64,000 nucleotides of DNA from NCBI GenBank assembly GCA_963703355.1, contig OY969813.1:3472001-3536000 (forward strand), given 5' to 3'. The stretch is from Puia sp963703355 (GTDB lineage: Bacteria > Bacteroidota > Bacteroidia > Chitinophagales > Chitinophagaceae). Of the stretch, positions 1-8,997 are shown piece after piece. The translations under genes were made by a program, and so were the position numbers. A model generated the notes under the pieces. That model saw only the letters and a list, made by a program, of their open reading frames with translations. It was not told where the DNA came from and did no database searches. Each line of letters starts with the position of its first letter. The stretch's first letter is position 1.

Positions 1-30
1 GATCCACGTTTTCAGAACAAATGATTTAAG

Positions 31-3000
31 ATGCTAAGACGATTTATAGAAAGGCCGGTTTTGTCTACAGTGATATCAATTATTCTCACGCTTCTGGGAT
101 TGATATCCATGACTTCATTGCCCATAACTCAGTTTCCTGATATTGCTCCACCTACGGTAAGTGTAAGCGCCGTGTATCCAGGTGCCAGTGCAGAAGTGGT
201 GGCACGTGCAGTAGCAACGCCGATTGAAGAAGCGATTAATGGTGTTGAAAATATGACCTATATGACTTCCACATCAGGAAATGATGGGAGTATGAATATT
301 ACGGTTTATTTCAGGCAGGGCACCAATCCCGACCTCGCTTCAGTAAATGTACAAAATCGTGTGTCCAGGGCCGTTAGTCAGATTCCTGCGGAAGTAGTTC
401 AGGCAGGTATCTCCACGCAGAAACAGCAGAACAGCATGATCAATGTGACGCTGATGTACAGTACCGATAGCGCCTATGATGAAAAATTCCTGCAGAATTA
501 TGCCAAAATCAATGTTATTCCGGAGATTCAGCGCGTGCCGGGTGTAGGACAGGCACAGGTATTTGGAGCCAAAGACTATTCGATGCGCATATGGCTGCAG
601 CCCGACCGCCTCGCCTCAAATAATATTTCGGTTCAGGAAGTCCTTACTGCAATTCAGGATCAAAATGTGGAAGCGGCGCCAGGTCGACTGGGGGAAGGCA
701 GCAGTGCCTCTTTTGAGTATATTATCAAATACAAGGGGAAACTTTCCCAGAATAAAGACTATGAGGACATCATTATAAAAGCAGGAGCAGATGGCTCCAT
801 CATTAAATTAAAAGACATAGCACGTGTTGAATTTGGCGCGTATACTTATAGCTCCAATGCGATGGTGCAGGGCAGACCAGGTACAGGTATTGGAATATTT
901 CAAACGGCGGGATCCAACGCAAACGACATCCTGATTGCTATTGATGAAGTGATGAAGAATGCTTCCGCTAAATTTCCGAAAGGTGTACATGCATTTACGA
1001 TATTCAGTGCAAAAGATTTTCTGGACGCTTCCATCGACCAGGTTAAAGAAACCCTGCTCGAAGCTTTTATATTGGTGTTTCTGGTAGTATTTATTTTTCT
1101 TCAGGATTTCAGATCTACCCTTATTCCTGCTATTGCCGTTCCTGTCGCCATTATCGGTACTTTTTTCTTTATGCAGTTGTTTGGGTTCACCATCAATCTG
1201 CTAACCCTTTTTGCCCTGGTCCTGGCCATCGGAATTGTGGTAGATGACGCCATTGTGGTGGTAGAAGCAGCACACTCGAAAATGGAACGAACGGGACTAA
1301 ACGCTCACGATGCTACCGTTCAATCTATGAGTGAAATATCAGGAGCCATCATTTCGATTACGCTCGTTATGGCTGCAGTATTCGTACCTGTAGGATTCAT
1401 GCAGGGTCCCGCGGGTATATTCTACCGTCAATTTGCATTCACCCTTGCGATTGCCATATTAATTTCGGCTCTTAATGCACTAACGCTTAGTCCGGCACTC
1501 TGCGCCTTGTTTCTAAAGAACCCGCATGCAGATACCGGGAATGATGATAAGAAAGTAAGTTTCGCGAGAAGATTTGGGGATGCGTTCAACACCGGATTTA
1601 AGGCAACCACTGACCGATATGCCGGTGTTGTGAAGTTTTTAATCAATAACAAATGGGTCGGCTTACTGGGGCTCGCAGTCGTTTTCGTCTTAACCATTTG
1701 GGAAGTGAAAAATACACCCACCGGATTTATTCCTGCAGAAGATCAGAACTTTGTAATCATTTCTTTCAATCTTCCACCCTCTGCCTCACTCGACAGAACG
1801 AATGTTGTTATAAAGAAAATTGACAGTGTACTGGAAGGAATACAGGCAGTTGACAGACGAGGCGCCATCAGCGGTTTAAATATTCTTTCGGGAGTGAATA
1901 GTTCTGCATATGGCGTCGGATTTATAAAATTGAAACAGCAAAAAGAGCGCATACCGAGGGAAAGTATCAATGAGGTTGTGGGTATTATAACCCAGAAATT
2001 ATCGGCTATAAAAGAAGCCAGTATATTTATATTTCAACCGCCAACCGTACAGGGATTTGGAAATACGAGTGGATTCGAAGTGATTATACAGGACAGGAAC
2101 GGTGGCTCTCTAAATAAATTGAGTGAGGTGACAAATGGCTTTATCGGGGAACTAATGAAGAAGCCTCAGATAGCTTTTGCCTTTACTTCATTTAATACAA
2201 ATAATCCGCAATATTTATTACAGGTCGACAATGCCAGGGCGAAACAATTGAATGTTTCTGTTGCTGATATTCTTGAAACGCTACAGGTATATTATGGAAG
2301 TAGTTTCGCATCTGACTTCAACCGCTTTGGAAAATATTACAGGGTTATTGTTCAGGCTGATGTACCATATAGAAAGGATCCTTCTTCATTAGATGGGATC
2401 TTCGTGAAAAATTCGGCGGGACAAATGGTGCCCGTGAATGCGTTGGTTCAATTAGAAAGAGTATATGGTCCGGAATCTGTGAACCGTACGAACCTTTTTA
2501 ATTCTGTGTCTATCGACGGAACGGTAAAACCCGGTTTCAGTTCAGGAGATGCGATTACAGCAATTAAAGAAGTAGCTGCGAGTTATCTTCCACGTGGATA
2601 TTCATATGAATGGTCAGGTATTACACGAGAAGAAACAGGAGCCAACATACAAACCAAACTCATATTTGTACTGAGTGTGGTGTTTGTATATTTCTTACTC
2701 TCAGCCCAGTATGAAAGTTATATTTTGCCACTGGCCGTTTTGCTTTCCATTCCGACAGGTTTACTCGGTGTATTTCTTTTCATCAACGTTGCGGGTATTG
2801 AAAATAATATTTATGTGCAGGTCGGCATCATCATGCTGATCGGGTTACTGGCAAAAAATGCCATCCTGATAGTTCAATATGCTGTTCAGAGAAGGCGGTC
2901 GGGTATGGATCTCGTTGCAGCCGCTATGGAAGCAAGTCGTTTAAGGTTAAGACCCATATTGATGACGTCGTTTGCGTTTATAGTCGGATTGCTTCCATTA

Positions 3001-3192
3001 ACATGGGCAACCGGTGGGTCCGCACTGGGCAATCGTTCCATCGGAACAGGAGCCGTAGGTGGAATGCTGACCGGTGTATTACTTGGAGTATTTATTATTC
3101 CTGTCCTTTTCGTCATTTTTCAGGCATGGCAGGAAAGAGTTACGGGTAAGCCTAAACCAATACGTGAAAAATATGAGCTCAGATCAGAATAA
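31..3192 (+). CDS. RND multidrug efflux transporter, inner-membrane pump (HAE1/AcrB family)
   Basis: Proton-driven inner-membrane pump of a tripartite drug efflux system, 1053 aa, the normal length for AcrB-type proteins. The N-terminus starts with the usual short amphipathic stretch (MLRRFIERPVLSTV) and first membrane helix, followed by the porter domain. The proton-relay residues are present: the Asp pair in VDDAIVVVE (D405, D406) in TM4 and the Lys of LLAKNAILI (K942) in TM10. The outer-membrane channel gene follows 18 bp downstream, so the two are an operon. The periplasmic adaptor would be expected just upstream, outside the window; bases 1-30 probably hold its last codons, but the frame cannot be decided. 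Substrate is unknown. Family call is very secure. Confidence 0.97.
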   Translation: MLRRFIERPVLSTVISIILTLLGLISMTSLPITQFPDIAPPTVSVSAVYPGASAEVVARAVATPIEEAINGVENMTYMTSTSGNDGSMNITVYFRQGTNPDLASVNVQNRVSRAVSQIPAEVVQAGISTQKQQNSMINVTLMYSTDSAYDEKFLQNYAKINVIPEIQRVPGVGQAQVFGAKDYSMRIWLQPDRLASNNISVQEVLTAIQDQNVEAAPGRLGEGSSASFEYIIKYKGKLSQNKDYEDIIIKAGADGSIIKLKDIARVEFGAYTYSSNAMVQGRPGTGIGIFQTAGSNANDILIAIDEVMKNASAKFPKGVHAFTIFSAKDFLDASIDQVKETLLEAFILVFLVVFIFLQDFRSTLIPAIAVPVAIIGTFFFMQLFGFTINLLTLFALVLAIGIVVDDAIVVVEAAHSKMERTGLNAHDATVQSMSEISGAIISITLVMAAVFVPVGFMQGPAGIFYRQFAFTLAIAILISALNALTLSPALCALFLKNPHADTGNDDKKVSFARRFGDAFNTGFKATTDRYAGVVKFLINNKWVGLLGLAVVFVLTIWEVKNTPTGFIPAEDQNFVIISFNLPPSASLDRTNVVIKKIDSVLEGIQAVDRRGAISGLNILSGVNSSAYGVGFIKLKQQKERIPRESINEVVGIITQKLSAIKEASIFIFQPPTVQGFGNTSGFEVIIQDRNGGSLNKLSEVTNGFIGELMKKPQIAFAFTSFNTNNPQYLLQVDNARAKQLNVSVADILETLQVYYGSSFASDFNRFGKYYRVIVQADVPYRKDPSSLDGIFVKNSAGQMVPVNALVQLERVYGPESVNRTNLFNSVSIDGTVKPGFSSGDAITAIKEVAASYLPRGYSYEWSGITREETGANIQTKLIFVLSVVFVYFLLSAQYESYILPLAVLLSIPTGLLGVFLFINVAGIENNIYVQVGIIMLIGLLAKNAILIVQYAVQRRRSGMDLVAAAMEASRLRLRPILMTSFAFIVGLLPLTWATGGSALGNRSIGTGAVGGMLTGVLLGVFIIPVLFVIFQAWQERVTGKPKPIREKYELRSE

Positions 3193-3210
3193 AATTTCTG
3201 ATTTCAACCA

Positions 3211-4632
3211 ATGAAAATGAAGAAGTCTTTTTTATCAGGGTATATTTTTTTAGTGGTCTTTGTGTGTTTGATTTCTTCCTGCAAAACAGGAAAAAATTAT
3301 CAGCGCCCCTCTGTGCCGCTTCCCCGGCATTTTGATCAGACAAATCTTTCAACGGACACGAATAGCATCGCAGATATTTCCTGGAGAAATTATTTCACTG
3401 ACACTGTATTACAGCAACTAATCGATAGTGGTATCGTTAGAAATTACGATCTCCAATTTGCACTCAGGAATATTGCGATTGCTCAGTCGCAGGTGAAACA
3501 GGCCAGCTGGTTGTGGTATCCGCAACTTACTGCAGGACTTGGCATACAATACAATCGCAATTCCGATAATGGTCCATTGGGTGTGAAGAATGGAGCGCTG
3601 AGTAACAGTTCATCGGATTACCTGGCATCTGTAAACATGAGTTGGGAAATAGATATCTGGGGAAAAATAAGTCGGCAAAAAGAAGCTGCTCTCGCTAACT
3701 ATCTGCAGACCTATGAAGCCGCCAAGGCAGTTCAGACCAGACTGGTTGCCGACATCGCACAGGGATATTTCAATCTGCTGATGCTCGATCAGCAACTTCA
3801 GGAAACGAAAAAAACACTGGCACTCACGATCGATTTTGTAAAACTAACCCGCCTGCTCTACAATGCCGGTGAAGTCACCTATCTCGCCATACAACAGGCG
3901 GAATCCCAGATGCAGGTTACAGCGCAGTCGGTGCCTATGATTGAACAAAGTATTCAGATCCAGGAAAACAGTCTGCAGTTGCTTACTGGCAATTTACCCG
4001 GAAACATTCACAGGAGTGCAAGTCTCACTGATATTCACTTTAATGATACGTTGGCTACCGGTTTGCCCATAGCGATGTTGAATCGTAGGCCAGACGTTCG
4101 TGCCGACGAAATGTCGCTGGTGAAAGCAAATGCGCAGGTTGGCATTAGTCAGGCCAATATGTATCCGGCATTGACTATTACTGCAGGAACTGGTTTTGAA
4201 TCCTTAAAGGCAAGTAACTGGTTTAATATTCCCGGTTCTTTATTCGGACTTGCGGGTGCTACGCTGGTCCAGCCGCTGTTGCAGGGCCGTCAGTTGAGAA
4301 CCCAATACGAAATTGCCAAACAGCAGAGAGAGCAGGCGGTAATCAGATTCCGGCAATCTGTACTTACCGCTGCCATAGAAGTATCAGACGCGTTGATTGA
4401 AATAAATAAATTGGGTGAACAGGAAACCATCGCGCAGCAAAGAACTGATACCCTTTCAGCAGCCGTTGGAAACGCCCAACTTTTATTCAAAAACGATATG
4501 GCTGATTATCTGGAAGTGATTACTGCACAACAGACTGCCTTAAATGCGCAACTTAGTCTTGCTTTTATACAAATGTCGGCTCTCAGTGCGAGGGTTGAAT
4601 TGTACCGGTCCCTTGGTGGTGGATGGAAATAA
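3211..4632 (+). CDS. Outer-membrane efflux channel lipoprotein (OprM/NodT, TolC-like)
   Basis: Outer-membrane exit duct for the RND pump encoded directly upstream. The 473-aa length is typical of the OprM/NodT family. The N-terminus is a lipoprotein signal peptide with a lipobox ending at Cys24 (LISSC). Family hallmarks seen include the ALRNIAIAQSQVKQA helix near the start and LPIAMLNRRPDVRADE in the middle, the conserved turn between the two OEP repeats. The C-terminal half repeats the pattern (ALIEINKLGEQETIAQQRTD). The upstream ATG (residue 1) and Met3 are equally possible starts. No terminator follows immediately; a GC-rich hairpin and an 11-bp repeat lie downstream. Confidence 0.95.
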   Translation: MKMKKSFLSGYIFLVVFVCLISSCKTGKNYQRPSVPLPRHFDQTNLSTDTNSIADISWRNYFTDTVLQQLIDSGIVRNYDLQFALRNIAIAQSQVKQASWLWYPQLTAGLGIQYNRNSDNGPLGVKNGALSNSSSDYLASVNMSWEIDIWGKISRQKEAALANYLQTYEAAKAVQTRLVADIAQGYFNLLMLDQQLQETKKTLALTIDFVKLTRLLYNAGEVTYLAIQQAESQMQVTAQSVPMIEQSIQIQENSLQLLTGNLPGNIHRSASLTDIHFNDTLATGLPIAMLNRRPDVRADEMSLVKANAQVGISQANMYPALTITAGTGFESLKASNWFNIPGSLFGLAGATLVQPLLQGRQLRTQYEIAKQQREQAVIRFRQSVLTAAIEVSDALIEINKLGEQETIAQQRTDTLSAAVGNAQLLFKNDMADYLEVITAQQTALNAQLSLAFIQMSALSARVELYRSLGGGWK

Positions 4633-4711
4633 TCTTTCCTATGTTATTCGGGATTGCTTGCTACCAACAGGCTATGCTGCCATCATGTCGCGAGGGTTTG
4701 CCGGCAGATTC

Positions 4712-4729
4712 CCGGGGCCTACCCCCCGG
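4712..4729. terminator. GC-rich hairpin between convergent genes
   Basis: CCGGGG at 4712-4717 pairs with CCCCGG at 4724-4729 around a 6-nt loop. It lies between the convergent efflux-channel (+) and glycosidase (-) genes, where a bidirectional terminator is expected. There is no T-run after it, so factor-independent termination is uncertain. A competing GCCGG/CCGGC pairing (4700-4704 with 4726-4730) also exists. Confidence 0.3.
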
Positions 4730-4767
4730 CAACCCCTGAGCAACCCCTGAGCGGGTCCTGAGCGGGT
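4730..4767. repeat. Short tandem repeat, 11-bp unit, three copies plus a partial
   Basis: CAACCCCTGAG occurs twice (4730-4740, 4741-4751), followed by CGGGTCCTGAG (4752-4762) and the start of a fourth unit CGGGT. It lies in the gap between convergent genes, next to the hairpin at 4712-4729. The rest of the 200-bp gap (4633-4832) shows no ORF or RNA that I recognise. Confidence 0.7.
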
Positions 4768-4832
4768 GGCCTTTGTACCCTAAGGAAAGAAGACTAAATC
4801 CTGGTAAAAACTGACAAATTTGCATTATTTGT

Positions 4833-6572
4833 TTATCCCCAGTAGAACGTCACTCTTTCACCGTTCAGAATCCATTGTTCCGGTCTGGGATTGGTCATCC
4901 AGTCGAGTGGCTGGGCAAGGGGCTGCACTTTGGCTGCCGCGGTAAACGCTTTACGAATATAATCTTTTTGTTCTGCTCCCAAGGCATCCGGGGCCGCCGA
5001 TATGAATAGGGGAGCACTGCTTTCAGCAAGCAGGCGCATCCACTGTTTATTTTTTTCCCAGGGAATACTGGTAGTGAGTCCGACACAATCGCCATCGACG
5101 GCATAAAAAGCATTGTGTTGTGGCAATCTGAAACCCAGGGTATTTACACCCATTTTTAATGTGCGTGCCCAGTCTTTACCACTCGTATCGTCGCCGGTCC
5201 GGTTAAGTTCAAAAATACCAGCCGACAAATGACTGAAGGTATTACATCCGATCAGGTACATATCGAGCGAAGCCGCGCGAATGGTCCGATACAAAAAAAG
5301 AATGATTTCAGCATTCGTTATGGACCTGTCATTAAAATGCCATCCCGCCGCAGTCATGGATTCGTTCATCTCAAAACCCCATCTGCCAAAGAAATCGTAA
5401 CTGGTATAATCGTGTTTTACCAGATGGAATCCCCAGGCTTCATACAAACGGATAATGCTACTGACTCGTTGTAAATTTTCCGGAATCGTGGGATCGAGAT
5501 AACGTTCTTTCAGATCTTTCTGTCCCTCACGGACAGGTATAAGCGCCGATGGTTTGTCTTTAGCGTTAGCGAGCAGGGGGCGTGTCCAGATTCCGGGACG
5601 CATACCCAGTGCCTTTATCTCGGAAGCAACGACCGACATATCGCCGAATTTTTCATTGCCTTGTGTAAAATCATCTCCCCAGCAATATTCAGCCTCCGTT
5701 TTCGCCGGTTTTACCGACCAACCCATATCAATTACAGAAAAGGGTGGATTGGACGGATCAGCGGCCAGGGCTGCCATCGTTTTTGTAGTTTCAAGTATTA
5801 AATCACGGGAGTTATTTCCGTAAGCAAAATACCAGTCGTTAATTCCGTAGACTGGTTTCGCGGGAAGTCTGGGATTGGGGCACATCATCTTACAAAAACG
5901 CACGTCGGTGTGCCAGGGGTTCTCTCCGTTCTGACTCTCAGTAGTAATGATGTCGGCCGCGTGCAGGGTTCGTTCACCCAGCATCACTCCGTCCCCACCA
6001 GAATGGGTATCCATTGTAAGAACCAATGAATCGGGTGAGATCTGCCAGTTGCAAAAGCTGTTAACTCCAGTTTTTACTCCATAGGCCTGCGTTACAGAGC
6101 CGTCGGAAATCAACATATACCAGGGTGACTTTTTTGACAACGTTGAGGTGGGAACTGTTGTGGGTGTTGGAACAGCCGGTGTTGCAGGCAGAGTAGCCGG
6201 TTGCATTGACGGCGGCAGGATCTGTTCCCAGTCAAGGTCACCATAGGAGCGTTCCCATTGATCATTCAAAAATTTGAAAGTTGCAGGAAAAACCTGATTC
6301 CAGGTACATTTAATGAAATCCAGTGGACGCTTTGGTGAACTGGCCAATACGGAAACAACATCTCCGTTCAACTGAAAATTGATCTGCAGTTCTTCGAATT
6401 TCCAATTTTCGTTTGTGCCCGCCAGTGAGATCCATTCACCGGCACAACGAACGGATACCGTGTCCGGAAAACGCATGATTTTGAATTGGTTTCCAGTGGC
6501 GGGATCGATGCGCGCAAATAAAAATGAGGCGGCTGATAAACCGGAAACCTGTATAAACCTTCTCCTTTGCAC
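4833..6572 (-). CDS. Tat-exported clan GH-D glycoside hydrolase (alpha-galactosidase-like)
   Basis: Predicted exported glycosidase of 579 aa. The N-terminus RRRFIQVSGLSAASFLFA fits a twin-arginine signal peptide. A beta-rich N-terminal part (about 30-210) is interrupted near 125-147 by a Pro/Thr-rich stretch. The rest is a TIM barrel of the GH27/GH36 (clan GH-D) kind: VIDMGW near 280, ALGMRPGIWTRPLL near 321-334, the nucleophile strand LVKHDYTSYDFFG with D388, and NRTGDD with D461/D462 in the place of the acid/base. A small C-terminal sheet domain is barely present. The substrate is probably an alpha-galactoside, but the family contains other specificities. It stands alone, with no SusC/SusD neighbours. 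Confidence 0.75.
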   Translation of the reverse strand: MQRRRFIQVSGLSAASFLFARIDPATGNQFKIMRFPDTVSVRCAGEWISLAGTNENWKFEELQINFQLNGDVVSVLASSPKRPLDFIKCTWNQVFPATFKFLNDQWERSYGDLDWEQILPPSMQPATLPATPAVPTPTTVPTSTLSKKSPWYMLISDGSVTQAYGVKTGVNSFCNWQISPDSLVLTMDTHSGGDGVMLGERTLHAADIITTESQNGENPWHTDVRFCKMMCPNPRLPAKPVYGINDWYFAYGNNSRDLILETTKTMAALAADPSNPPFSVIDMGWSVKPAKTEAEYCWGDDFTQGNEKFGDMSVVASEIKALGMRPGIWTRPLLANAKDKPSALIPVREGQKDLKERYLDPTIPENLQRVSSIIRLYEAWGFHLVKHDYTSYDFFGRWGFEMNESMTAAGWHFNDRSITNAEIILFLYRTIRAASLDMYLIGCNTFSHLSAGIFELNRTGDDTSGKDWARTLKMGVNTLGFRLPQHNAFYAVDGDCVGLTTSIPWEKNKQWMRLLAESSAPLFISAAPDALGAEQKDYIRKAFTAAAKVQPLAQPLDWMTNPRPEQWILNGERVTFYWG

Positions 6573-6618
6573 AGCGTGTATTTAGTGAAGAAACAAGGAT
6601 TTCCGTTAAATATAGTAA

Positions 6619-7873
6619 CTATTTAAATTGAAAATATAATAACAGAACAGCTGCCACAGTCATGAGGATAAAAGTAATTATACCCAATGCATTGGAAAGC
6701 CGGCTATTTGTAAAATCTTTCATTATTTTTTTGTTGTTAGCGATATGCAAAACAACAGCAATCATGACCGGCGACGTAACTCCGTAAAGAATGGAAGTAA
6801 AAATCAATGCTTTCATCGGACTGATTCCCAGAACATTTATCAGCAGTCCAATAATCAATGATAAAATAATCACAATATAAAAAGCACGTGCTTCATTGAA
6901 TTTTTTATCAAGGCCCTCCTGCCATCCAAAGGATTCCGCAAGAATGTAGGAGAGAGATCCTGTTAAAACCGGGATGGCCAGGAATCCGGTTCCCACTACA
7001 CCCAGCGCAAAACAGATATATGAAAACTTTCCTGCCAGCGGTGCGAGCGCACTGGCAGCCTGATCCACTGTATCAATCTGACGAACTCCCGCATTGTGGA
7101 GTACAACGCCGCTTGTAAGAATAATAAAAAGCATCACGAGGTTGGAAGCAAACATGCCGGTGTTTACATCGGCGGTCATATTTTTCATGATTTGTTTGTT
7201 CACTATGATCTGTTTTTTATGATGCTCCACATCTTCAGCCTCCATTGTTGCCTGCCAGAAAAAATAAATAAGGGGAAATGGTTGTACCCAGAATCGCGAC
7301 TACCATTTCTATAAAATCTTTGTTTAATTCGATGTGCGGAATCACCGTGGAAATGAATACCTGTTTCCAGTCCACGTGAACGATGAACGGCACAACGAGA
7401 TATAAAAACATAGACAAACAGAGCCATTTCAGAATGGCCGCTATCTTCTGGTAAGGATACAACACGATGGTGATCATCAGAATAATCGTGAATATTAAAC
7501 TAAATATGAAGGACGGGATTTTCGGAAAAAGGAGATTGGTTACTGCACCCATTCCGGCGATGTCTGCTCCGACATTTAATATAATAGCGGGCACACTGAA
7601 TATCAGCATCACCCAGAGAATGATGGGATTGTAATATCTTTTCAGCGTATGGGTTAAACCCTGAGAAGTGACGATTCCTATTCTTGCACACATACCCTGC
7701 AGGGCTGCCATTAACGGGAATGTGAAAGGTGCCATCCAGAGAAGCCTGAGGCCGAATACCGCTCCGGCCTGAGAGTACGTGGCAATACCTGATGGGTCAT
7801 CATCGCTTGCACCTGTGATTAAACCCGGTCCTAAAACCTTAAGGTACCTTAGAAACCTGCTTTTTTTTCTCAT
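6619..7873 (-). pseudogene. NRAMP-family metal transporter, disrupted by a one-base frameshift
   Basis: Two abutting frames together encode one multi-span transporter of about 415 aa. The upstream piece (7235-7873, 212 aa) begins LKVLGPGLITGASDDDPSG and ends in TM6 (GTTISPYLFF); the downstream piece (6619-about 7264) continues WQATMEAEDVEHH and carries the remaining helices. The break is in a homopolymer: six A on the + strand at 7259-7264. With five, the reading frame is continuous through YLFFWQATMEAED. This is either a recent mutation, a sequencing error, or slippage. The TM1 motif is DDDPSG rather than the DPGN of Mn/Fe NRAMPs, and TM6 has ISPY where classical members have MPH, so the substrate may not be Mn2+ or Fe2+; NRAMP-related Mg2+ transporters are one possibility. 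Confidence 0.8.
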
Positions 7874-7927
7874 AAAGTGTAATCAGCCTGGCAGTACATG
7901 CACAATCAACTTTAAGATACTGATTCT

Positions 7928-8983
7928 TTATTTAACCCGATGTAAAGTTTCTTTTGAAGAATGACTTTGAGACTGCAGAAAGCCAAGAACGATCGCTGAA
8001 ATGGCGTTGTATTCCAGCAGAAATCCATCGTGGCCAAATGTAGACGGAATTAAATAGAGCGAAGCGCCGGGAATATTTTCTGCCAGGAAGATCTGTTCTT
8101 TCTCAGTAAACAATAAATCAGATTTAATTCCGATCACATGCGTCTTTGCTTTTATTTTTTTTAACGCAGAAACCACACTTCCTCTGGCTCGGCCAACCTG
8201 ATGCGTATCCATACTTTGCGACAAGGCATAATAGCTGAATGCATTAAAACGTGCTGCTAGTTTTTCTCCCTGATAGTGCTGGTACGATTCACTTTTATAG
8301 GGTCCCAGTGAATTAAGATCTGTGTCTTCCTGATTAAGGTTATACGTTTCCTGATTACGATAAGAAAGTAATGCAATGGCGCGGGCGACTTTCATACCCT
8401 CCATACCTGCTTTGGGATTGTTTTCTTTCCATCCCGAATCCAGCGTTATACTTTCCCTCTGTGTAGCATTGAAGGCTTTTGCCCACGGTGAATGAAAGGC
8501 GTTTGTTGCGATCGGGACGATATGTTCGAAAAGTTCAGGTTCTTCAATGGCCCATTCCAACAATTGCTGACCACCCATGGAGCCACCAATGCCGATTTTT
8601 ATTTTATGGATTCCGAGAAAATCTTTTAACGGCTGAAAAGCCCTGATCATATCTCTCGGTGTAAAAAAAGGAAAATCGTGATAATAGGGAGTTCCCGTAA
8701 CAGGATTTATGGAAAGCGGCCCGATGCTGCCATAACAGCTTCCAGGCATATTCACGCAAACGATAAAATAATTTTCAGGGTCAATTAAATGTCCGTTGCC
8801 TACAAGACCCGGCCACCAGTCTACCGGATTACTATTTGCTGTAAGTGCATGAAACACCCAAACCACATTTGACCGTTCTGCGTTCAGATTTCCGAAGGCG
8901 TGATAGCCAAGATGATATCCCGGTAAAACAAAACCGGACTCCAATGTAAATGGAGCCCGGGAAGAAAATGTTTTATGTGTCAA
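7928..8983 (-). CDS. metX: Homoserine O-acetyltransferase
   Basis: Acetyl-CoA:homoserine O-acetyltransferase of methionine biosynthesis, an alpha/beta-hydrolase fold enzyme of 351 aa. The nucleophile elbow GIGGSMGGQQ puts the catalytic Ser at 135; Asp289 (IKSDLLFT) and His318 (GHDGFLLEY) complete the triad. The family oxyanion and binding segment HALTANSNPVDWW is at 45-57. It lies 14 bp downstream of metY on the same strand, so both are expressed from the promoter upstream of metY, and together they convert homoserine to homocysteine. Cytoplasmic. The neighbouring O-acetylhomoserine-using enzyme supports acetyl rather than succinyl transfer. Confidence 0.95.
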   Translation of the reverse strand: MTHKTFSSRAPFTLESGFVLPGYHLGYHAFGNLNAERSNVVWVFHALTANSNPVDWWPGLVGNGHLIDPENYFIVCVNMPGSCYGSIGPLSINPVTGTPYYHDFPFFTPRDMIRAFQPLKDFLGIHKIKIGIGGSMGGQQLLEWAIEEPELFEHIVPIATNAFHSPWAKAFNATQRESITLDSGWKENNPKAGMEGMKVARAIALLSYRNQETYNLNQEDTDLNSLGPYKSESYQHYQGEKLAARFNAFSYYALSQSMDTHQVGRARGSVVSALKKIKAKTHVIGIKSDLLFTEKEQIFLAENIPGASLYLIPSTFGHDGFLLEYNAISAIVLGFLQSQSHSSKETLHRVK

Positions 8984-8997
8984 ACAGAAATTATTGT

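Noticed and set aside
1..30. C-terminal end of the RND periplasmic adaptor
   Set aside because: Expected by context, but two frames end here and too few codons remain to decide.
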